A DNA stretch of 64,000 nucleotides, from positions 54,255 to 118,254 of the forward strand of contig NZ_BOQL01000037.1 in NCBI RefSeq assembly GCF_018332655.1, read 5' to 3'. Under the pieces are notes generated by a model, which was given only the letters and a program-made list of their open reading frames with translations, did not search any database and had not been told where the DNA came from. This DNA comes from Actinoplanes auranticolor (GTDB lineage Bacteria; Actinomycetota; Actinomycetes; Mycobacteriales; Micromonosporaceae). Positions 1 through 8,386 of this stretch are shown here, piece by piece (position 1 is the first letter of the stretch; the number at the start of each line of letters is the position of its first letter). Made by a program: the position numbers and the translations under genes.

Positions 1-40
1 CGATGACGACGGCGAGCAGGGCGGTGAGCACGCTGGTCAC
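1..40 (-). CDS. N-terminus of a protein running off the left edge (partial)
   Basis: A GTG start at 38-40, read leftwards, opens 13 codons rich in Leu, Ala, Val and Ile (VTSVLTALLAVVI), which looks like the start of a signal peptide or first membrane helix. A purine-rich GAGGG ribosome-binding site lies about five bases upstream of the start (45-49, minus strand). The rest of the gene lies outside the window, so no function can be given. Confidence 0.5.
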   Translation of the reverse strand, partial: MTSVLTALLAVVI

Positions 41-142
41 GGGTTCCCTCTCCAGACTTCAGGGTTCGTTGCCAGCGCTCTACCTTGCCCTGCCCGCCGG
101 TACGCAGACACGTCTTCCACCCGCTTCACAGCTTGGGATACG

Positions 143-964
143 TCACACCTTGCGGTAGCGCGCCTGCGAGAAGCAGTAGACGCCGAACGCGGCGATGCCC
201 AGCGCGACGAGGCCCAGCAGCCACGGGCCGTACGACTGCTCCGCCAGCAGGCGCAGCGCGGCGTCGAGCCCGCGCGCCTTGGCCGGGTCGTAGGTCACGG
301 CGGCGGCCACGATCAGCCCACCGGCGATCGTGTACGCGACGCCCTTGGCCGAGTAGCCGGCGACACCGAGGCGACGCGTGGTCTTGCGCACGGTGGCGCT
401 CATCTGCTGGGTGTTGAGGTGCTTCTCGAACTTCTTGGTGACACCGTAGATCACCAGGCCGATGCCGACGCCGGCCACCACGAGCCCGATCAGTCCGACC
501 AGCCAGCGGCCGCCGGAGTTGGCCATCAGGCTGGAGGCGCCCTTCTCCTGGCTGTCGCCGGTGGAGGCGTTCGAGCCCTGCAGCACCCGGATCGCGATCC
601 AGGCGAAGGACAGGTAGATCACCGCACGGACCCCGGAGATGACGCGCTCGGCGATCGCCTCCTTGTCCTGCGGGCCGCTCTCGCCGATCGCCGCCTCGAA
701 CGCCTGCCAGAGCGCCAGGGCGATCATGCCGATGACGGCGATGACCAGCATCGTCTTGCCGAACGGTTTACCCGCCAGGCTCTGCAGCGCGCCCGACTGG
801 TCGCTCTCGCCCTGCGAGTCGCCCAGGGCGATCTGCAGCGCCAGCCAGGCGAAGAGCAGGTGGATGATGCCGTAGACGATGAATCCGCCGCGGGCGAGGT
901 ATTCGAGGGGTTTGCTGTCGGCAGCACGCGACGCGGTGCTCCGGGCTTGCTGGGTGGCAGACAT
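143..964 (-). CDS. DUF1206 family membrane protein
   Basis: Predicted integral membrane protein of 273 aa, family DUF1206, function unknown. Three similar units are visible, each with a G-[YF]-x-x-[KR]-G-x-x-Y-type start followed by two hydrophobic helices (LARGGFIVYGIIHLLFAW, then VISGVRAVIYLSFAWIAI, then GVAGYSAKGVAYTIAGGLIV), so six membrane segments are expected. The ATG at 962-964 was preferred because an AGGG-type site precedes it; an in-frame ATG at 989-991 would add nine residues but lacks one. It is transcribed away from the lipoprotein gene beside it. The family assignment is confident; the role is not known. Confidence 0.85.
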   Translation of the reverse strand: MSATQQARSTASRAADSKPLEYLARGGFIVYGIIHLLFAWLALQIALGDSQGESDQSGALQSLAGKPFGKTMLVIAVIGMIALALWQAFEAAIGESGPQDKEAIAERVISGVRAVIYLSFAWIAIRVLQGSNASTGDSQEKGASSLMANSGGRWLVGLIGLVVAGVGIGLVIYGVTKKFEKHLNTQQMSATVRKTTRRLGVAGYSAKGVAYTIAGGLIVAAAVTYDPAKARGLDAALRLLAEQSYGPWLLGLVALGIAAFGVYCFSQARYRKV

Positions 965-1026
965 GCTGCCCTGATTGACCTGGGGCAACATTTTCCAAAC
1001 CTGCCACCCGTGCCACCCGCCACGTG

Positions 1027-1350
1027 CTAACGCGCCACCTGGAAGCTGATCTGGTCGGCGGTGATGCTGTCCAGCGACACCTGCAGGCCGCCGACGTCCA
1101 CGGCCTGCTGGCCCTTGGTGAGCTGCACCTGCTCACCGGCCACCTCGAGGGTGACCGTGTCGGCGTCGGCGCTGACGAACTTGGCCTCCACGCCGAGCAC
1201 ACTGGCGCTCGCGCTGGTGCTGCGCTCCATGGTCACGGTGCACTGGTCGAGGCCGCAGTCGACGTTGTCGCTGCTGCATCCGGCCAGCAGGGTCAGACCG
1301 AGGACGGCAGAGGTGAACAGGGCGGCGATTCGCGGGGCTGCGGTGTTCAT
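1027..1350 (-). CDS. Small secreted lipoprotein, unknown function
   Basis: A 107-aa protein with a classic lipoprotein signal: charged start, hydrophobic stretch and lipobox LLAGC with the lipidated cysteine at residue 25. The mature part has two more cysteines (DCGLDQC) and alternating hydrophobic residues, suggesting a small beta-rich domain of about 80 aa outside the membrane. The start was set at the ATG that gives the signal peptide; a much longer open frame upstream is antisense to other genes. It is divergent from the GNAT gene at 1396. No family was recognised. Confidence 0.75.
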   Translation of the reverse strand: MNTAAPRIAALFTSAVLGLTLLAGCSSDNVDCGLDQCTVTMERSTSASASVLGVEAKFVSADADTVTLEVAGEQVQLTKGQQAVDVGGLQVSLDSITADQISFQVAR

Positions 1351-1383
1351 CACCCGATCAACAGTACGGGCTGCCGGCCACCC

Positions 1384-1389
1384 TAGGCT
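1384..1389 (+). promoter_or_regulatory. -10 hexamer of a probably leaderless promoter for the GNAT gene
   Basis: TAGGCT lies exactly six bases before the ATG at 1396, so transcription would begin at or next to the start codon. No clear -35 is visible. Confidence 0.45.
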
Positions 1390-1395
1390 GGCGGG

Positions 1396-1674
1396 ATGGA
1401 CGTCACCGTGCACGACAATCCCGCCCGCCACCGCTTCGAGCTGCTGCTCGACGGCGAGGTCGGCGGGTTCGCCGACTACCGCGACCGCGACGGCGCGGTG
1501 GTGGTCGTGCACAGCGAGGTGGACCACGCGCACCGGGGCCAGGGTCTGGGCAGCGTCCTGGCCGCGCAGACCCTCGACGCCCTGCGGGCCCGCGGGGCCA
1601 AGGTCGTGCCCGCCTGCCCGTTCTTCGCCCGCTACGTCGCGGACCACCCCGAGTACGACGACATCATCGGCTGA
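1396..1674 (+). CDS. Small GNAT-fold N-acetyltransferase
   Basis: A 92-aa protein of the short GNAT-like group (similar to PF14542, YidJ/YjdJ type). It contains the acetyl-CoA binding loop as HRGQGLGSVL at about residues 46-55, followed by a helix and the conserved C-terminal CPFFARYVADHPEY segment with the characteristic cysteine and tyrosine. The substrate is unknown for this group. It converges with the glycosidase gene, 16 bp apart. The start follows a TAGGCT -10 by six bases, fitting leaderless translation. Confidence 0.85.
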   Translation: MDVTVHDNPARHRFELLLDGEVGGFADYRDRDGAVVVVHSEVDHAHRGQGLGSVLAAQTLDALRARGAKVVPACPFFARYVADHPEYDDIIG

Positions 1675-1690
1675 ATCCGGATGCGACCCT

Positions 1691-3268
1691 TCAGGCGGCG
1701 AGGGCCGGCGACGCCAGCTGGGGCACCGAGGAACCGGCGATGATCTCGGCGGCGGCCTGACCGCAGGCCCGGGTGGCACCGTAGGTCGCCAGGTGCACCC
1801 CGCCGCTGACCGCGACCGGCACACCCATCTCCACCACGATCGCGTCCGGGCGTACCGCCAGCGTGGCGCGCAGCGCGTCGGAGATCCACGGGTGCCGGTG
1901 CGCGTCGCGGACGACCAGTACCAGCGGCCGGCCACCGGCGCCGGCCAGGATCGGCGCCGACGCGTCGCTCACCCCGGCGAGGTCCTCGGCGCTGAGCCGC
2001 ACCGAGGTGGTGCCGGGCAGCAGGTTGCCCAGGGGCGCTCCCACTCCCCACGGCGTCTCGGCGCCGATGGCGATGTTGCGGACCGGCGCGAACTCGACAA
2101 CGTGCGGCGCGCAGCTCAGCGGCAGCTCCGGGGCGGCCGCGCCGGTGGTGACCTTGACGGCGCGCCGGGCGGCGGCCTGGCCGACAGCCGAGCCGCCGAT
2201 GACGGCGACCTCGTGCGCGGCCGAACCGGCGACCTCCGCGACAGCCCGGGCGCCGATCGCGGTCTGCGTCTCCAGCGTCCAGGCGGCCAGCTTGCGGACC
2301 CGGGCGGCGGCGTCGCGCAGCCGTTCCTCGCTCAGCTCACCGCTGCGCACAGCGGCGACGATGGCGTCCCGCAGCCGCACCGCGGTGTGCTCGTCGGCGT
2401 GGTCGCCGCCGACACAGATGGCGTCGGCTCCGGCGGCCAGCGCCCGTACGGTGGCGCCCTCGAGCCCGTAGGTGCGGCGCACGCCCTGCATCTCGATGCC
2501 GTCGGTGACGATGAGGCCCTGGAAGCCGAGCTCCTCGCGCAGCAGGCCGGTCAGGATGCGCCGGCTCAGCGTCGCGGGCAGCTCCGGGTCGTACGCGGGC
2601 ACCAGCAGGTGCCCGGTCATGACCGACTGCACGCCGGCGGCGATGGCGGCCTTGAACGGCACCAGCTCCACCTCGGCGAGCCGCTCCCGGCTGCGGTCGA
2701 TCAGCGGTACGTCGTGGTGCGAGTCGACGGCGGTGTCGCCGTGGCCCGGGAAGTGCTTGGCACAGGCAGCGACACCGGCTTCCTGCAGGCCACTGATCCA
2801 GGCCGCGCCGTGGCGGGCCACCAGAGCCGGCTCGGCACCGAACGCGCGTACCCCGATGATCGGGTTGTCGGGGTTGCTGTTGACGTCGGTGTCCGGGGCG
2901 TAGTCGAGCGTGATGCCCGCGTGGGCCAGCTCGAGGCCCAGGTCCCGGGCGACGGCGTGGGTGAGCTTGAGGTCGTCGATCGCGCCCAGGCCCAGGTTGC
3001 CGGGCCGGGAGCTGCCGTGCCGCGACTCGAAGCGGGTGACGTCGCCGGCCTCCTCGTCGATGGCCACGATGACGTCCGGGCGTTCCGCGCGCAGCTGGGC
3101 GGTCAGGGCCGCGACCTGGGCGGGTGTCTCGACGTTGCGGGCGAACAGGGCGACGCCGCCCAGCCCGTCGGCGAGCCAGCGACGGACCCAGTCGGGCACA
3201 GCGGTGCCTTCGAACCCGGGCTGTAACACCGTCGCGGCGAGAACTGGCAAATCGCCATGATTCGGCAT
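1691..3268 (-). CDS. Glycoside hydrolase family 3 protein (beta-N-acetylhexosaminidase-like)
   Basis: A 525-aa GH3 enzyme that probably releases N-acetylglucosamine from chitooligosaccharides or muropeptides. The NagZ-type catalytic loop KHFPGHGDTAVDSHHDVP lies at residues 171-188 and the likely nucleophile is Asp256 in IVTDGIEM. A second GH3 C-terminal domain fills about residues 370-525, so it is longer than single-domain NagZ. No signal peptide is visible, suggesting a cytoplasmic enzyme acting on imported sugars. The ATG at 3266-3268 follows a GGAGG site; an upstream in-frame start would add 26 poor-quality residues. An A+T-rich tract upstream (3385-3426) may hold its operator. Confidence 0.9.
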   Translation of the reverse strand: MPNHGDLPVLAATVLQPGFEGTAVPDWVRRWLADGLGGVALFARNVETPAQVAALTAQLRAERPDVIVAIDEEAGDVTRFESRHGSSRPGNLGLGAIDDLKLTHAVARDLGLELAHAGITLDYAPDTDVNSNPDNPIIGVRAFGAEPALVARHGAAWISGLQEAGVAACAKHFPGHGDTAVDSHHDVPLIDRSRERLAEVELVPFKAAIAAGVQSVMTGHLLVPAYDPELPATLSRRILTGLLREELGFQGLIVTDGIEMQGVRRTYGLEGATVRALAAGADAICVGGDHADEHTAVRLRDAIVAAVRSGELSEERLRDAAARVRKLAAWTLETQTAIGARAVAEVAGSAAHEVAVIGGSAVGQAAARRAVKVTTGAAAPELPLSCAPHVVEFAPVRNIAIGAETPWGVGAPLGNLLPGTTSVRLSAEDLAGVSDASAPILAGAGGRPLVLVVRDAHRHPWISDALRATLAVRPDAIVVEMGVPVAVSGGVHLATYGATRACGQAAAEIIAGSSVPQLASPALAA

Positions 3269-3384
3269 GTGTCCGCGTACCTCCGGTGACGACGAATACG
3301 CGCTCAGCGAGCACGTCCCCCAACGTGATCGACCGACAACCGTCATGGGCGCGGCGACGACCTATGGTCACCCACTTCAGCCCT

Positions 3385-3426
3385 TTAGTCAACAAACCTT
3401 TCTATTAAGCGAACTTAAAGTATTTC
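3385..3426 (-). promoter_or_regulatory. A+T-rich promoter/operator tract upstream of the GH3 gene
   Basis: An unusually A+T-rich island with TAGTCAACAAACC and TTAAGCGAACTTAAAG elements stands out from the G+C-rich background about 120 bp upstream of the GH3 start. TTAGT/CAACAAAC-like sequences resemble operators of ROK-type sugar repressors; that link is inference. Confidence 0.35.
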
Positions 3427-3456
3427 GCCGCTTGCCGGGCTCGCTAAGCTTCCTCC

Positions 3457-3597
3457 GTGCGGACACAGTGGGCGACGCCCGCCCTGGCAGCCTCCGGCGT
3501 GGACTGGTCCGAGGTGCACGCGGTGCGGCTGCTCGGCCTCGCTCTCGGCGCCCTGATCCTGCTATGGGCCATCCGCCGGATGTTCGGCGGCAAATAA
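3457..3597 (+). CDS. Possible 46-aa single-pass membrane peptide
   Basis: A short GTG-initiated frame whose product has a hydrophobic helix (VRLLGLALGALILLWAI, about residues 23-39) flanked by an acidic/polar N-terminus and a basic tail RRMFGGK. The helix-plus-basic-end pattern is typical of small actinobacterial membrane peptides, but there is no good ribosome-binding site, so it may be chance. It ends 18 bp before the LLM oxidoreductase. Confidence 0.35.
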   Translation: MRTQWATPALAASGVDWSEVHAVRLLGLALGALILLWAIRRMFGGK

Positions 3598-3615
3598 CCG
3601 GGGTATCCGCCCGGT

Positions 3616-4566
3616 ATGCGAATCGGATACTTCCTGTCCAGCGAGGAATACACCCCCGCAGAGCTCATCGAGCAGGCCAAGGGCGCCGAGCGCGCCGGCT
3701 TCTCGGCCCTGTGGATCTCCGACCACTACCACCCGTGGGTCGACGCCCAGGGCCAGAGCGCGTTCGTCTGGTCCGCCATCGGTGCCCTGAGCCAGGCCTG
3801 CTCCCTGCCCATCACCACCGCGGTCACCTGCCCGACCGTACGCATCCATCCCGCCGTGATCGCCCAGGCCGCCGCGACCAGCGCGGTGCTGACCGGCGGG
3901 AAGTTCCGGCTCGGCATCGGCACCGGCGAGGCCCTCAACGAGCACATCTTCGGCGACGCCTGGCCCGAGGCCGACGTGCGGCTGGAGATGCTCGAGGAGG
4001 CGGTCGAGATCATGCGCGAGCTGTGGAAGGGCGGCACGGTCTCGTACCGCGGCAAGCACTACACGGTGGAGAACGCCCGGATCTACACGCTGCCGGAGAA
4101 GCCGGTCGAGATCCTCATGTCCGGCTTCGGCCCCAAGGCCACGTCGGTGGCGGCACGCATCGCCGAGGGCTACATCAGCACGATGCCCGACGGCGAGATG
4201 GTGCAGCAGTTCCGCAACGAGGGCGGCGGCGACCGTACCTGTCAGGCCGGTTTCAAGGCCGCCTTCGCTTCCAGCGAGGAGGAGGGCGCGCGCATCGCGT
4301 ACGAGAAGTGGCCCAACGCCGGCGTGCCCGGCGAGCTGTCCCAGGTCCTGCCCTCGCCCAAGCACTTCGAGCAGGCGTCGCAGCTGGTCACCCAGGACAT
4401 GATCAAGGAGGCCTTCGTCTGCGGCAACGACCCCTCCGCGCACCTGGAGATGATCGACAAGTACGCCCAGGCCGGCTTCGACGAGGTCTACGTGGCCAAC
4501 ACCGGGCCGCACTTCCAGGGCCTGTTCGATCTCTACGCCGAGCACATCCTGCCCAAGCACTCGTAG
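3616..4566 (+). CDS. F420-type LLM-class oxidoreductase (TIGR03557-like)
   Basis: A 316-aa TIM-barrel flavin/F420 oxidoreductase related to F420-dependent glucose-6-phosphate dehydrogenase. The N-terminal strand MRIGYFLSSEEYTP, the FSALWISDHYHPWVD segment and the GIGTGEALNEHIFG loop are hallmarks of the TIGR03557 group. It probably transfers hydride between a cytoplasmic substrate and coenzyme F420; the substrate cannot be read from sequence. It stands alone between a possible small peptide and the helicase gene. The ATG gives the canonical family N-terminus, although the ribosome-binding site is weak. Confidence 0.88.
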   Translation: MRIGYFLSSEEYTPAELIEQAKGAERAGFSALWISDHYHPWVDAQGQSAFVWSAIGALSQACSLPITTAVTCPTVRIHPAVIAQAAATSAVLTGGKFRLGIGTGEALNEHIFGDAWPEADVRLEMLEEAVEIMRELWKGGTVSYRGKHYTVENARIYTLPEKPVEILMSGFGPKATSVAARIAEGYISTMPDGEMVQQFRNEGGGDRTCQAGFKAAFASSEEEGARIAYEKWPNAGVPGELSQVLPSPKHFEQASQLVTQDMIKEAFVCGNDPSAHLEMIDKYAQAGFDEVYVANTGPHFQGLFDLYAEHILPKHS

Positions 4567-4605
4567 CGTTTGGGTGACCCACCCGTGGGGCACAATGGCC
4601 GCTCG

Positions 4606-6258
4606 ATGAAGCTACCCATCTACGGCCCGCGCCTGCGCAAGGTCGCCCGGAAGCACTTCGGCTGGCCCGGCCTGCGCCCCGGCCAGTTCAAGCCCATGCG
4701 GGCCGTGCTGCGCCGCCGCGACGCCCTCGTCGTCCTGCCCACCGGCGCCGGCAAGTCGGCGATCTACCAGATCCCGGCGGTCCTGCTGCCCGGGCCGACA
4801 GTGGTGATCTCACCGCTGCTGGCCCTGCAGCAGGACCAGATCGCCGCCCTCAACGAGCGGGACGACCCGGCCGTGCGGGCCGTGCGGGTCAGCTCCGCCG
4901 AGACCCCCCACCAGCAGCGCGAGGCCATCCGGGAGATCCAGGAGGGCCGCGCCGAGTTCCTCTTCATCACCCCGGAGCAGCTGGCCAACCCGGAACGGCT
5001 GGCCGAGGTACGCGCCCTGCGCCCGGGCCTGGTCGCGATCGACGAGGCGCACTGCATCTCCGCCTGGGGCCACGACTTCCGCCCGGAGTACCTCTCCCTC
5101 GGGCACCTGATCAAGGGCCTCGGCCGGCCGCCGGTGCTGGCCCTCACCGCGACCGCCTCGCCGCCGGTCCGCGAGGACATCATCGCCCGGCTGCACCTGA
5201 ACAAGCCCGAGATCCACGTCTCCGGCCTGGACCGGGACAACCTGTTCCTCGAGGTCGCGTACTGCCCGGACGAGGACTACCGGTGGCGGCGGCTCACCGC
5301 CCTGCTGGACGAGGCCTCACGGCCGGGCATCGTCTACGTCGCCACCCGGCGCGGGGCCGAGGAGCTCGCCGAGCGCCTGACCCAGGCCGGTTACAGCGCC
5401 ACGTTCTATCACGGCGGGATGGCCGGTGGCGCCCGCGAGCAGGCCCACGAGGACTTCCTCGCCGACAAGGTCGACGTCATGGTGGCCACGTCGGCGTTCG
5501 GCATGGGCATCGACAAGCCCAACATCCGCTGGGTCGCGCACGTCGCCCTGCCCGACTCCCCGGACAGCTACTTCCAGGAGATCGGCCGGATGGGCCGCGA
5601 CGGGGAGCCGAGCCGGGCGCTACTGCTGTGGCGCTCCGAGGACGAGGCCATCCAGCGCTTCTTCACCGGCGGCTCGCCCGAGGTGGCGGAGATCCGCGAG
5701 CTGGCCGCCGCCCTGCGGGCCGGACCGGCCACCAAGACCGCGCTGAAGGAGAAGACCGGCCTCGGCCCGCGCAAGCTGGGCCAGCTGCTGAGCCTGCTCG
5801 AGCAGGTCGGCGCGGCGGTCGCCGGCAGCGGCAACAAGTGGACGGTCCCGGTCTTCGCGCCGCTGCCGGCCGCGGCGGCCGAGGCCGCCCTCGCCGAGTA
5901 CGAGCGCCAGCAGGTCGTGCAACGCTCCCGCACCGACATGATGCGCGCGTACGCGCAGAGCAACGCGTGTCGTTCCCAGACGCTGCTGGCCTACTTCGGC
6001 GAGGATCTCGCCGAGCGTTGCGGGCACTGCGACAACTGTGCCGACGGCGTGGCCGAGGAGACCGAGGAGGAGACCGGTGACGAGCCGTTCGCCGTGCACA
6101 GCACGGTGCGGCACGCCGAGTGGGGTCCCGGCATGGTGATGGGGTACGAGGAGGATCGCATGACCGTGCTCTTCGAGGAGGTCGGCTACAAGACCCTCTC
6201 GGTGCCCGTCGTCCAGGAGCACGCGCTGCTGGTCGTTGAGAAGAAGAAAAAGAAGTGA
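4606..6258 (+). CDS. RecQ-like ATP-dependent DNA helicase
   Basis: A 550-aa superfamily 2 helicase. Walker A LPTGAGKSAIYQ is at about residues 44-55, the DEAH box IDEAHCISAWGHDF at 145-158, motif III LTATASPPV, and motifs V-VI include ATSAFGMGIDKPNIRWV and FQEIGRMGRDGE. A winged-helix stretch and a zinc-binding CRSQTLLAYFGEDLAERCGHCDNC block (about 454-479) follow, but there is no HRDC domain. The last about 55 residues (HAEWGPGMVMGYEEDRMTVL onward) resemble an SH3-like DUF3553-type tail. It would unwind recombination or stalled-fork structures. The ATG at 4606 gives the usual RecQ start; CACAAT nine bases upstream may be its -10. The next gene follows closely. Confidence 0.9.
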   Translation: MKLPIYGPRLRKVARKHFGWPGLRPGQFKPMRAVLRRRDALVVLPTGAGKSAIYQIPAVLLPGPTVVISPLLALQQDQIAALNERDDPAVRAVRVSSAETPHQQREAIREIQEGRAEFLFITPEQLANPERLAEVRALRPGLVAIDEAHCISAWGHDFRPEYLSLGHLIKGLGRPPVLALTATASPPVREDIIARLHLNKPEIHVSGLDRDNLFLEVAYCPDEDYRWRRLTALLDEASRPGIVYVATRRGAEELAERLTQAGYSATFYHGGMAGGAREQAHEDFLADKVDVMVATSAFGMGIDKPNIRWVAHVALPDSPDSYFQEIGRMGRDGEPSRALLLWRSEDEAIQRFFTGGSPEVAEIRELAAALRAGPATKTALKEKTGLGPRKLGQLLSLLEQVGAAVAGSGNKWTVPVFAPLPAAAAEAALAEYERQQVVQRSRTDMMRAYAQSNACRSQTLLAYFGEDLAERCGHCDNCADGVAEETEEETGDEPFAVHSTVRHAEWGPGMVMGYEEDRMTVLFEEVGYKTLSVPVVQEHALLVVEKKKKK

Positions 6259-6273
6259 GTGAGTGAGGATTCC

Positions 6274-6777
6274 GTGACCGACGAACCGTTGTACGCCACA
6301 TTCGGCTTCACCGACGCCGAGTGGGGGCTGCTGGTCGGGCTCCCGCAGTCGGTGCTGACCGCCGCGAGCGTGGCGACCCATGACAGCGCCCGCAAGACCC
6401 GGGCCGAGACGGCTGCCGGCCTCGACCAGATCTCCGACGCCCGCGGCTCGGCCAGCCGGCTGGTCACCGCGATCGCCACGGCGGTGCTGGACCAGACCGG
6501 CGACCCCGACCGCGGCGAGGAGCTGCCGGCCATCGAGCCGGCCGACCCGGTGGGCTACGGCCAGGACGTCGTGGGCCGCGCCGCCGAGGCGTCCGCCCTG
6601 CTGGCCGCCAAGGCCGATCCCGCGGACGCGGAGACGTACAAGCACTGGCTGGTGGAGATCGCGGAGAGCGTGGTCGGTGCCGCCTCGTCCGGTGGCGTGC
6701 TCGGTCTCGGCGGCGACGTCGTGACCGACAACGAGCGTGCCTTCCGCGACGCCCTGGCCAAGGCACTGGCCGACTGA
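6274..6777 (+). CDS. Conserved hypothetical protein coupled to the helicase
   Basis: A 167-aa acidic, largely helical protein with no recognised catalytic motif. It has long Ala/Asp/Glu-rich helices and a Gly-rich loop SSGGVLGLGGD before a terminal helix. It begins 15 bp after the helicase stop; the GTG at 6274 is preceded by GAGGA at good spacing, while a GTG at 6259 lies one base after the helicase stop with no separate site. Co-transcription with the helicase is likely, but no function can be inferred. I do not recognise the family with certainty. Confidence 0.7.
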   Translation: MTDEPLYATFGFTDAEWGLLVGLPQSVLTAASVATHDSARKTRAETAAGLDQISDARGSASRLVTAIATAVLDQTGDPDRGEELPAIEPADPVGYGQDVVGRAAEASALLAAKADPADAETYKHWLVEIAESVVGAASSGGVLGLGGDVVTDNERAFRDALAKALAD

Positions 6778-6858
6778 TTCCCGGCCCGGGGCCGCGCCGG
6801 AGACCTGGTGACCGGCGGGGCCCTGGGCCGGCCCGCGTTCCGGTGGGATGCTCGGACC

Positions 6859-7707
6859 ATGGTGGTGGACGAGTCCGCGTGGGCGCGACCGGCGGCGGCG
6901 CTGCGGCCGTACGTCGCGCACTACTCCGGCTGGCGGCAGTGCGGGGTGCCGCCGACGACCCACCGGGGGCTGCCCTCGCCGTACCTCACGCTCGTGCTCA
7001 CCCTCGACGATCCGCTCGTCGTGCACGCCCACCCGGACGGCCGCCAGGCCCCGGGCAGCTACGACGCCCTGCTCGGCGGCCTGCACCTGGCCCCGGCCCT
7101 GATCGCCCACGGCGGCCGGCAGTCCGGCGTCCAGGTGGCCGTGCACCCGCTCGGCTGCCGCACGCTGTTCGGCCTGCCCGCGGGTGAGCTGGGCGGCCTG
7201 GACCTCAGCCTCGCCGACGTGCTCGGCGGTCCCGGGGTCGAGCGGCTGCGCGCCCGGCTGCTGGCCGCCCGGAGCTGGCCCGATCGTTTCGCGGCGGTGG
7301 ACGCCGCCCTGCTCGCCCTGGCCCGGCACCACGAGACCGAGGTGCATCCCGACGTCTCGTATGCGTTCGGCCGGCTGCTGGCCACCGGCGGCCGGCTGCC
7401 GGTCCGCGACCTGGCCGGCGAGGTGGGCTGGAGCCCGCGCCACCTCACCGACCGGTTCCGGGTGGAGACCGGCCTCGGGCTCAAGGAGGCGGCCCGGGTG
7501 GTCCGTTTCGACCGGGCCCGGCGCCGGTTGACCCCCGGCACGCCGCTGGCCCGGCTCGCCGCCGACACCGGCTTCTACGACCAGGCGCACCTGGCCCGCG
7601 AGTTCCGGTCCCTGGCCGGCTGCTCACCGTCGCGCTGGCTCGCCGACGAGTTCACTTTCGTCCAAGACCATCCGCGCTCCGGCGCGCAGGATGAGGGTCA
7701 TGAGTGA
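6859..7707 (+). CDS. AraC-family transcriptional regulator
   Basis: A 282-aa regulator with a C-terminal AraC-type double helix-turn-helix: VRDLAGEVGWSPRHLTDRFR is the first recognition unit and PLARLAADTGFYDQAHLARE the second, with the GCSPSRW ending. The N-terminal half (SGWRQCGVPPTTHRGLPSPY) resembles the DUF6597-like sensing domain of this group. It overlaps the following VOC gene by 8 bp, so the two are co-transcribed, and it may respond to a ligand handled by that protein. The ATG at 6859 lies 7 nt after GATGCT; a longer in-frame start at 6808 is less likely. Confidence 0.88.
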   Translation: MVVDESAWARPAAALRPYVAHYSGWRQCGVPPTTHRGLPSPYLTLVLTLDDPLVVHAHPDGRQAPGSYDALLGGLHLAPALIAHGGRQSGVQVAVHPLGCRTLFGLPAGELGGLDLSLADVLGGPGVERLRARLLAARSWPDRFAAVDAALLALARHHETEVHPDVSYAFGRLLATGGRLPVRDLAGEVGWSPRHLTDRFRVETGLGLKEAARVVRFDRARRRLTPGTPLARLAADTGFYDQAHLAREFRSLAGCSPSRWLADEFTFVQDHPRSGAQDEGHE

Positions 7708-8116
7708 TCCGAAGACCCCGCCACCGCAGGTGTGGCCCACGCTGCGGGCCCGGGACGCCCGGGCCCTGATCCGTTTCCTCGTCGACGCCTTCGGTTTCGT
7801 GGAGGTCGCCGTCTACGGCGAGGGCGACCAGGTCGCCCACGCTGAGCTGGCCTGGCCGCCGGGCGGCGGCATCATGCTGGGCTCGCACCGCGACGACCCG
7901 GACGACCCGTGGGCGCTGCGGCCGGGCACCTTCGGCGCGTACGTGGTCACCGACGACCCGGACGGCCTGCACGACCGGGCCCTGAAGGCCGGGGCGACCA
8001 TCGTCCGCGAGCTGAACGAGACCGGCTACGGCTCACGGGAGTTCGCCGTCCGCGACCCCGAGGGCAACCTGTGGTCGTTCGGCACCTACCGCGGCGAGCC
8101 GGTCCCGGCGGCGTAA
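7700..8116 (+). CDS. VOC superfamily protein (glyoxalase/bleomycin-resistance fold)
   Basis: A 138-aa vicinal-oxygen-chelate protein. It has the paired beta-alpha-beta-beta-beta modules, with LRARDARALIRFLVDAFGF at the start and the closing FAVRDPEGNLWSFGTY that carries the conserved metal or ligand glutamate region. Such proteins are dioxygenases, isomerases or drug-binding proteins; the substrate is not predictable. The ATG at 7700 lies inside the end of the AraC gene and follows GAGGGTC. Its 3' end overlaps the remnant of a DHFR-like gene on the other strand. Confidence 0.85.
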   Translation: MSDPKTPPPQVWPTLRARDARALIRFLVDAFGFVEVAVYGEGDQVAHAELAWPPGGGIMLGSHRDDPDDPWALRPGTFGAYVVTDDPDGLHDRALKAGATIVRELNETGYGSREFAVRDPEGNLWSFGTYRGEPVPAA

Positions 8117-8348
8117 CGCAGCACGACCGCGCCACCGTCGAACGGCCTGCTCTCCACCAGCCGCAGCGCCCGCCCGCGATCGCGTCGTACATGACCCGGC
8201 TCATCGCCCACGTGTCCGCCTGCCGGAAGAAACCGTTGAGGTAGGCGGACTCGGGCTCGCCCGACGGGAACGGCTCCCAGAACTGCCCGTCCGCCCCGGC
8301 GATGCGCCCGTCCAGCGTGGTCTGCGTGTGCACGACGATGCTCCGCAT
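8086..8348 (-). pseudogene. DHFR/RibD C-terminal-domain family pseudogene with internal deletion
   Basis: The minus strand encodes an intact N-terminus of the dihydrofolate reductase-like family (MRSIVVHTQTTLDGRIAG through AMSRVMYDAI, 8348 to about 8180). It then continues, in another frame, into the family's C-terminal end RALRLVESRPFDGGAVVLRY and a TAG at 8086-8088. Roughly 100 or more central residues of the usual 180-190 are missing, and the junction shifts frame, so the gene is inactive. The promoter looks intact: TAGGCT lies six bases before the ATG. The tail overlaps the VOC gene by 31 bp. Confidence 0.8.
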
Positions 8349-8386
8349 CCCGGCAGCCTATTGCTTTCCGGCGGCTCGCTGGACGA

